Below, in pieces: positions 5,936 through 9,856 of a DNA stretch of 9,856 nucleotides (position 1 is its first letter; every line of letters starts with the position of its first letter). Source of the stretch: Deltaproteobacteria bacterium (GTDB taxonomy: Bacteria > Desulfobacterota > Deferrimicrobia > Deferrimicrobiales > Deferrimicrobiaceae); assembly GCA_025357175.1 (NCBI GenBank), contig JANXPS010000069.1, forward strand, positions 1 to 9,856, given 5' to 3'. The notes below the pieces were generated by a model, which worked only from the letters and a program-made list of their open reading frames with translations, did not search any database and was not told where the DNA came from. The position numbers and the translations under genes are program-made.

Positions 5936-7672
5936 ATGGGGAAAACCAGGAAACTCGGTAAGGGACTTGTTCTGTTGCTGCTCGTTCTCGGGACTGTCTC
6001 GTGCTATCACCACCATGATCTGTCCCCTCCCGGTGTCCTGACCCATACGGTCACCTTCGATTCGCAGGGCGCGGACACGGCGGCGACTCCGTCGGCGATC
6101 GCCGCGACCGACAACGTGGAGACGTTGCCGACCGATCCGGTCAAGGCCGGCAAGATATTCGGCGGCTGGTTCACCGAGGTCGACGGCGGCGGGACGCGGT
6201 TCACGGCGTCGACCCCGTTGACGGCGGACATCACCGTCTACGCGTTGTGGGCGAACGCGGTCGCCGGAACGGCGCAGTGGGCGAAAGCGGCGGACAACAG
6301 CTCCATGTTCTTGAGCGTCGCGACCGGGCCGGACAATTCCGCCTTTTCGGTCGGCCTCCTCGTGGGGACCGGCGCGTGCACGTTCGGTCCCGGGGTGACC
6401 GTCAGCGGTCCTTATGAGGGGGTTAACGCCCTCCTCGTGAAATACGACGGCGCCGGCGTCGCGCAGTGGGCGAGGACCCTGGTTGCGAGCGCGTTTGATT
6501 CGCGGTTTCTGGCGGTTTCCGTCGATGCCGACGGCTCGATCTACGCCTCCGGTTATTTTCGGGGAACGGACACCTTCGATTTCGGCAACGGCGTGACGTT
6601 CACCGGGACGATGTGGGAAAACGTCGTGCTGGTCAAGTACAGCAGCGCGGGCGTCCCCTTGTGGGCGAGGGGAATCGGCGGCGCCGTGATGGGCTCCTAT
6701 TTCCCGTACCTCGCCGTTGTCTCAAGGAACGGCTCCATCTACGTGGGCGGAACCATCGACAACGCCGCGACCTTCGATTTCGGGAACGGCGTCACGGCGA
6801 CCGGCGCATCGACCGCCATGAACGCGATCCTGGTCAAGTTCGACAGCGCCGGCCACGCACAGTGGGCCTCGACTCCGTCCGCGGCTCCGGCGGAAGGCGG
6901 GACGCACATCATTGGGCTCGCCTTGGGCGCCGACAACACGATCTACACCGCAACCACGATTCGCAACGCCGGCGCGTACGACTTCGGGGCGCCGGGAAGC
7001 CCGGCGGCCGCCACCGGCCTCGGCCTCTCCAATGCGGCGCTGGTGAAGTACGACCGCAACGGCGTCGCGCAGTGGGCCCGCACCACAACGGAAGGGACCG
7101 ACATTACGCTCGGGGGGGCCGTCTCCGTCTCGGGCGACAACGCGATCTACCTGGCCGGCTGGCGTGCCGGCAGCTCGGACGTGAATTTCGGCGCCACCGG
7201 GAATGCGGGCACCACGATCGCCGGAACCGCCGGCAGACACACCAGCTTCCTGGTCCGCTACGACGCGTCCGGAGCCGCCCAATGGGCCCGCGTCGTCGCT
7301 ACCGGTGCGTCGAATTCCGCCGACCTCTGGTTCAACACTATGTGGGCCGGAGCCGACGGGAACGTCTACGTGGCGGGCGGCTACCAGGGGGTCGCGAACG
7401 CGTACGATTTCGGCAACGGCGTGACGCTCCCGGCGGGCACCGACTTCCACGCCCTGCTCGCGTCCTACGACGCTTCGGGCGCTGCCCGGTGGGTGCGACC
7501 GGTCGGCGGCGGCGCGAGGTCCACGTCCGAATACGTCGGATTGACGATCACCCCGTCCGGCACCCTGTACGCGGCGGGGTATTCCAACGAACCGGGCCCC
7601 TACGATTTCGGCAACGGCGTCACCGTGAACCCGAACACTGCGCGAAACGCGACGCTCGTGCAATACAAGTAG
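5936..7672 (+). CDS. Lipoprotein with one InlB-type repeat and seven SBBP-like repeats
   Basis: This 578-residue protein begins MGKTRKLGKG, a hydrophobic stretch 11-19, then TVSC with the lipidated Cys at 23, followed directly by YHHHDLSPP. Residues about 38-105 (VTFDSQG ... FGGWFTE ... ITVYALW) form a Listeria-Bacteroides/InlB B-type repeat, a small beta fold found in surface proteins. From residue 112 onward there are seven units of 63-70 residues. Each starts AQWAR or a variant (114, 177, 241, 308, 378, 448, 517), and most contain a GSIYxxG strand, DFGNGVT and a LVKYDxxG ending. These are SBBP-like repeats that probably close into a seven-bladed propeller. Its ligand is unknown. The start is supported by a GGGGAGGG ribosome site 7 bases upstream. 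The gene is monocistronic, between a sigma-28-like promoter and a clear terminator. It shares promoter type, leader and repeat number with the RCC1-repeat lipoprotein, although the repeats are unrelated. Confidence 0.88.
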   Translation: MGKTRKLGKGLVLLLLVLGTVSCYHHHDLSPPGVLTHTVTFDSQGADTAATPSAIAATDNVETLPTDPVKAGKIFGGWFTEVDGGGTRFTASTPLTADITVYALWANAVAGTAQWAKAADNSSMFLSVATGPDNSAFSVGLLVGTGACTFGPGVTVSGPYEGVNALLVKYDGAGVAQWARTLVASAFDSRFLAVSVDADGSIYASGYFRGTDTFDFGNGVTFTGTMWENVVLVKYSSAGVPLWARGIGGAVMGSYFPYLAVVSRNGSIYVGGTIDNAATFDFGNGVTATGASTAMNAILVKFDSAGHAQWASTPSAAPAEGGTHIIGLALGADNTIYTATTIRNAGAYDFGAPGSPAAATGLGLSNAALVKYDRNGVAQWARTTTEGTDITLGGAVSVSGDNAIYLAGWRAGSSDVNFGATGNAGTTIAGTAGRHTSFLVRYDASGAAQWARVVATGASNSADLWFNTMWAGADGNVYVAGGYQGVANAYDFGNGVTLPAGTDFHALLASYDASGAARWVRPVGGGARSTSEYVGLTITPSGTLYAAGYSNEPGPYDFGNGVTVNPNTARNATLVQYK

Positions 7673-7701
7673 CGCGCTCGGCTCAAACCGCAGGCGCAGC
7701 G

Positions 7702-7738
7702 CGGCCGGGAGGGGGGTTCAATCCCCTCCCGGCCGTTT
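7702..7738 (+). terminator. Intrinsic terminator after the SBBP-repeat lipoprotein gene
   Basis: CGGCCGGGAGGGG (7702-7714) pairs perfectly with CCCCTCCCGGCCG (7723-7735) across an 8-base loop, followed by TTT. It starts 30 bases after the stop codon. The T-run is short but the 13-bp GC-rich stem is strong. Confidence 0.75.
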
Positions 7739-7832
7739 CCGTTGGTGCGCGCAGGGGACAGATCCGGCCGTCGCCCGGTCCCCATCCGGTCCCCAGGCGA
7801 TCGAGCCAGGGTTCCATGGTCGATCCGTGAAA

Positions 7833-7943
7833 TCCGGGGATCGCGGTGTCCTGTTGATCCGGCGTGTCGGCATATCGGGCAATCAGGTCCCGTAGTTCAT
7901 CGATCTCCCTTCCCGGGTGGTAGCTGTACAACGTTTGCATCAT
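7833..7943 (-). pseudogene. N-terminal remnant of an AraC_N-type transcriptional regulator
   Basis: The minus strand reads MMQTLYSYHPGREIDELRDL, then IARYADTPDQQDTAIPG. The pattern L..LIAR..D....TAIPG is the very start of AraC-family regulators with an AraC_N domain (YqhC-like). After residue 37 the similarity ends abruptly. The frame continues to 7683 through unrelated sequence, including the terminator of the neighbouring gene, so the sensing domain and the two helix-turn-helix motifs are absent. Such regulators are often encoded divergently from aldo/keto reductase or alcohol dehydrogenase genes, and here a flavodoxin and an aldo/keto reductase remnant lie on the other side. Only 37 residues support this, so the family call is moderate. 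Confidence 0.5.
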
Positions 7944-8080
7944 GGCAATGAAGTTCGGACGCACGGCAGGATCAGGCAAGAAATGGGCAGGATCGGTCTA
8001 CCGCCCCAAGGCATCTCCGGCGCATCATGGAACATCTACTCTGCACGGCGACACGAGATTCGAAGGGGGGCACCCGGGCG

Positions 8081-8545
8081 ATGATCCTGTTCTTTTCCCA
8101 TTCCGGCAACACGCGCGCATGCGCCATGCAGATCCACGAGCAGGTCGGGGGCGACCTGGTCGAACTCCGGACCGTGGATCCATATCCCGACGAATACGAT
8201 GCGGTCGTGAAGCGGGGGAGGCAGGAGCTGCTGTCCGGCAACCTTCCGGCACTGGAAATGGCCGTCGGGACGCTGCCGCCCCAGGAAATCGTATACCTCG
8301 GCTCCCCGAACTGGTTCAGCACGATCGCCCCCCCGGTCAGGGCGTTCCTCTCCGGATCCGACCTGTCCGGCAGGACGATCATCCCTTTCATCACGCACGG
8401 CGGGGGCGGCATGGCGCGCTGCGTTGACGACATCCGCAAACTGTGCCCGGATTCGACCGTCCTGGACGGCATCGCCATACCGGACGGTGACGGGGAAGCC
8501 TCCCGCAGCCAAATGTCCGTGTGGTTGCGCACCCTGGGGCGCTGA
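8081..8545 (+). CDS. Flavodoxin family protein (Flavodoxin_4 type)
   Basis: This 154-residue protein probably binds FMN and acts as an electron carrier or small quinone/flavin reductase in the cytoplasm. The start MILFFSHSGNTRACA holds the phosphate-binding loop SHSGNT. YLGSPNWFSTIAPPVRAFL (about 73-91) and IIPFITHGGGG with DIRKLCP match the flavodoxin_4 pattern, in which these loops contact the isoalloxazine ring. The C-terminal WLRTLG is also usual, so the protein is full length or nearly so. Family members often have a few residues before the first strand (such as MKxLILYFS), and the same frame is open back to an ATG at 8027, so the true start may be slightly upstream. A GGGGGG tract ends 10 bases before 8081. 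It sits between remnants of an AraC-type regulator and an aldo/keto reductase, which suggests an aldehyde or redox stress locus that has partly decayed. Confidence 0.82.
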   Translation: MILFFSHSGNTRACAMQIHEQVGGDLVELRTVDPYPDEYDAVVKRGRQELLSGNLPALEMAVGTLPPQEIVYLGSPNWFSTIAPPVRAFLSGSDLSGRTIIPFITHGGGGMARCVDDIRKLCPDSTVLDGIAIPDGDGEASRSQMSVWLRTLGR

Positions 8546-8587
8546 AGCACGGAAAGGAAGGGTTCGCGACGCACATTCCCGAAACAG

Positions 8588-8845
8588 GGCGCGGTCTCGC
8601 TGGGGGAGGGGTTCCTCACCGGGGCGATGGACGCCGGCACGACGTTCGACAGCACCGACTTCCGCAGCACGCTGCCGCGTTTCACGGCGGAGGCGATGCA
8701 GGCGAACCGGGCGCTGGTCGAACTTCTCGCTGCCATCGCCACGAGGAAAGGCGCGACGCCCGCGCAGATCGCGCTCGCCTGGCTGCTCGCGAAAAATCCG
8801 TGGATCGTTCCGATCCCGGGCACGACGAAGATGTCGGGCCCATAA
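8588..8845 (+). pseudogene. C-terminal fragment of an aldo/keto reductase
   Basis: The frame reads GAVSLGEGFLTGAMDAGTTF, then DSTDFRSTLPRF, then ALVELLAAIATRKGATPAQI, then ALAWLLAKNPWIVPIPGTTK and SGP before a stop. GFLTG, TPAQIALAWLL and the IPGTTK motif that binds the NADPH phosphate are standard for the C-terminal third of the aldo/keto reductase family. The N-terminal 200 or so residues, including the catalytic Asp-Tyr-Lys-His tetrad, are missing: the sequence directly before is the end of the flavodoxin gene. The usual stretch after PGTTK is also lost. An ATG at 8627 could start a 72-residue product, but it would lack the active site. Deletion from both sides is the simplest explanation. 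Confidence 0.75.
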
Positions 8846-9005
8846 GCCGTTTCCAGGGTAATGGGCCAGGCCCGCGCGCATCTTCGCGACGGCCCCTTTC
8901 CGCTAGTGAGCGAGCGAGAGTCCCCACGGAAGTTTCAATCTGGCAGGAATTGGGTAACTTGTCGGCAAAAGCCGTCCAACAAATCCGTGAGTATTCGCTA
9001 GAGGG

Positions 9006-9039
9006 GACGCAAAGGTGCATTCGTGGCGCCTTATGCGTC
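9006..9039 (+). other. Strong imperfect hairpin upstream of the OmpA-family gene
   Basis: GACGCA and AAGGTGC (9006-9018) pair with GCGCCTT, an unpaired A, and TGCGTC (9026-9039) across a 7-base loop: 13 pairs including one G-T, with one bulge. No T-run follows. The stretch 8846-9146 otherwise holds no gene I can support. A TATAGT at 9100-9105 could be a -10 box, but no -35 box is at the right distance. The hairpin lies upstream of that site, so it could end an incoming transcript or bind a regulator; the role is unknown. Confidence 0.45.
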
Positions 9040-9158
9040 ATCCGTTGCGTCGTTGCGGACTTCTTGGTGGGAATAATGCTGCCCGGGATCTTCCTGCGGT
9101 ATAGTAGTTAAAAAAACAGAACGGCGCGTGGCGGGCCGTCTCAAACGTGGAGGAAATG

Positions 9159-9842
9159 ATGACGAAGATTTGGGTAGGGAAGGGCTTGACCGGATTGCTT
9201 TCGATCGCCCTTCTTGCGAGCGGGTGTGCGACAAACCCTGATGGCAGCTACGCTTATCAGAAGACGGCGATCGGTGCGTTGGGCGGTGCCGCGTTGGGGG
9301 CGGGCGTCGGCGCGTTGGTGGGCGGCAAGACCCACCGAGGGCGCAACGCGGCGATCGGCGGCCTGACCGGCGCGGTCGTGGGCGGCGGCGTCGGCAACTA
9401 CATGGACCGCCAGGCGGCGGCGCTCAAGAAGAACCTGCCGGAAGCCGAGGTCGTGCGCGACGGGGACAAGGTCTATGTCGCGTTGCCGTCGGGCATCCTG
9501 TTCGACACGGGCAAGGATGCCTTGAAGCCTGCGGCCAAGGATTCCCTTGGCAAGGCTGCCGGGACGCTCAAGACGTCCGAAACCGACATCGTCATCCAGG
9601 GGCACACCGATTCGACCGGTTCCGACGCCGTCAACCAGCCGCTGAGCGAGCGCCGCGCCGAGCATGTCCGCGACTTCCTGGTGTCCCAAGGGGTTTCGGG
9701 AGGCCGCCTGACCGCCGTGGGTTACGGTTCTTCCCGCCCGGTGGCGCCCAACGACACCCCCGACAACCGGGCACTGAACCGCCGCGTCCAGCTCGAAATC
9801 AGTCCCAATGCGAAAATTCAGGCGCAGCAGGGAAGCAACTAG
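9159..9842 (+). CDS. OmpA-family lipoprotein with glycine zipper (YiaD-like)
   Basis: This 227-residue outer-membrane lipoprotein has a signal ending LLASGC (lipidated Cys at 23). A glycine-zipper region follows at about 37-82 (IGALGGAALGAGVGALVGG and AAIGGLTGAVVGGGVGNYMD). The C-terminal OmpA-like domain spans about 110-217. There, ILFDTGKDALKP, GHTDSTGSDAVNQPLSERRA and NRALNRRVQLEI hold the usual Asp and Arg that bind the diaminopimelate of peptidoglycan. Length, order of domains and the CxTNP start resemble E. coli YiaD. The likely role is to link outer membrane and cell wall. GGAGG at 9149-9153 lies 2 bases before an ATG at 9156 and 5 before the ATG at 9159. I prefer the latter for spacing. 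The gene is complete, with its TAG stop 14 bases before the window end. Confidence 0.93.
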   Translation: MTKIWVGKGLTGLLSIALLASGCATNPDGSYAYQKTAIGALGGAALGAGVGALVGGKTHRGRNAAIGGLTGAVVGGGVGNYMDRQAAALKKNLPEAEVVRDGDKVYVALPSGILFDTGKDALKPAAKDSLGKAAGTLKTSETDIVIQGHTDSTGSDAVNQPLSERRAEHVRDFLVSQGVSGGRLTAVGYGSSRPVAPNDTPDNRALNRRVQLEISPNAKIQAQQGSN

Positions 9843-9856
9843 TTCCGGAGGCGACC

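Noticed and set aside
5840..5936. Possible GEMM-type cyclic di-GMP riboswitch in the leader of the SBBP-repeat gene
   Set aside because: Such riboswitches are common before surface protein genes in this group, but the conserved core (GGGACGCAAAGCCT-like) is absent here and in the leader at 705-821.
6613..7830. A long Arg-rich frame overlapping the SBBP-repeat gene and its terminator
   Set aside because: It is the shifted frame of a repeat gene and runs through the terminator hairpin; the composition is typical of an out-of-frame GC-rich translation.
8925..8960. CRISPR-like GTTTCAATC in the gap before the OmpA-family gene
   Set aside because: The motif occurs once with no regular repeats or spacers.
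9053..9105. Sigma-70 promoter for the OmpA-family gene (TATAGT at 9100-9105)
   Set aside because: No TTGACA-like box lies 15-19 bases upstream, and TTGCGG at 9053 is too far away. The -10 match alone is not enough.

Overview
The window is about 9.9 kb of GC-rich bacterial DNA. Its gene content suggests a motile, didermic member of the former Deltaproteobacteria (Geobacterales/Desulfuromonadales-like): secreted lipoprotein beta-propellers, a chemoreceptor behind a sigma-28 type promoter, a PAP2 phosphatase with the SRINDDAHYLSQ signature and a YiaD-like OmpA lipoprotein. This placement is inferred from protein families and is not proven.

Layout. Positions 1-352 are the right end of an IS3-family insertion sequence: the C-terminus of its DDE transposase and the terminal inverted repeat. 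It abuts the broken C-terminal part of a PIN-domain (VapC-like) toxin at 353-496, which in turn abuts the N-terminal part of a DUF104-type antitoxin on the opposite strand (485-553). This is a wrecked toxin-antitoxin locus. Positions 822-1988 encode a lipoprotein made of seven RCC1 repeats, followed by a strong hairpin and a frameshifted NHL-repeat relic (2236-2344). On the minus strand, 4283-2349 is a methyl-accepting chemotaxis protein with no obvious HAMP domain. A HEAT-repeat reading frame broken by an in-frame stop follows (4349-4702, plus strand), then a secreted PAP2 phosphatase (5684-4905, minus strand). Positions 5936-7672 encode a second lipoprotein with an InlB-type repeat and seven SBBP-like repeats, closed by a clear hairpin. 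Positions 7833-8845 hold a decaying redox locus: a remnant of an AraC-type regulator, an apparently intact flavodoxin and a truncated aldo/keto reductase. The window ends with a complete glycine-zipper/OmpA lipoprotein (9159-9842).

The most interesting signal is regulatory. The chemoreceptor and both beta-propeller lipoproteins have upstream sites resembling the flagellar sigma factor (FliA, sigma-28) promoter: TAAA (or GAAA), 15-16 bases, then (G/T)CCGATAA, followed in all three by GT(A/T)A. The two lipoprotein genes are about 4 kb apart and encode unrelated repeat families, yet they share this promoter block (32 of 39 positions identical by hand count), a lipoprotein signal peptide, a His/Asp-rich stretch just after the lipidated Cys, and seven repeats. 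This suggests that surface or periplasmic propeller lipoproteins are co-expressed with motility and chemotaxis.

Much of the rest (the toxin-antitoxin pieces, NHL relic, HEAT frame, AraC and aldo/keto reductase pieces) is in decay, so the region looks like a genomic flexible zone.
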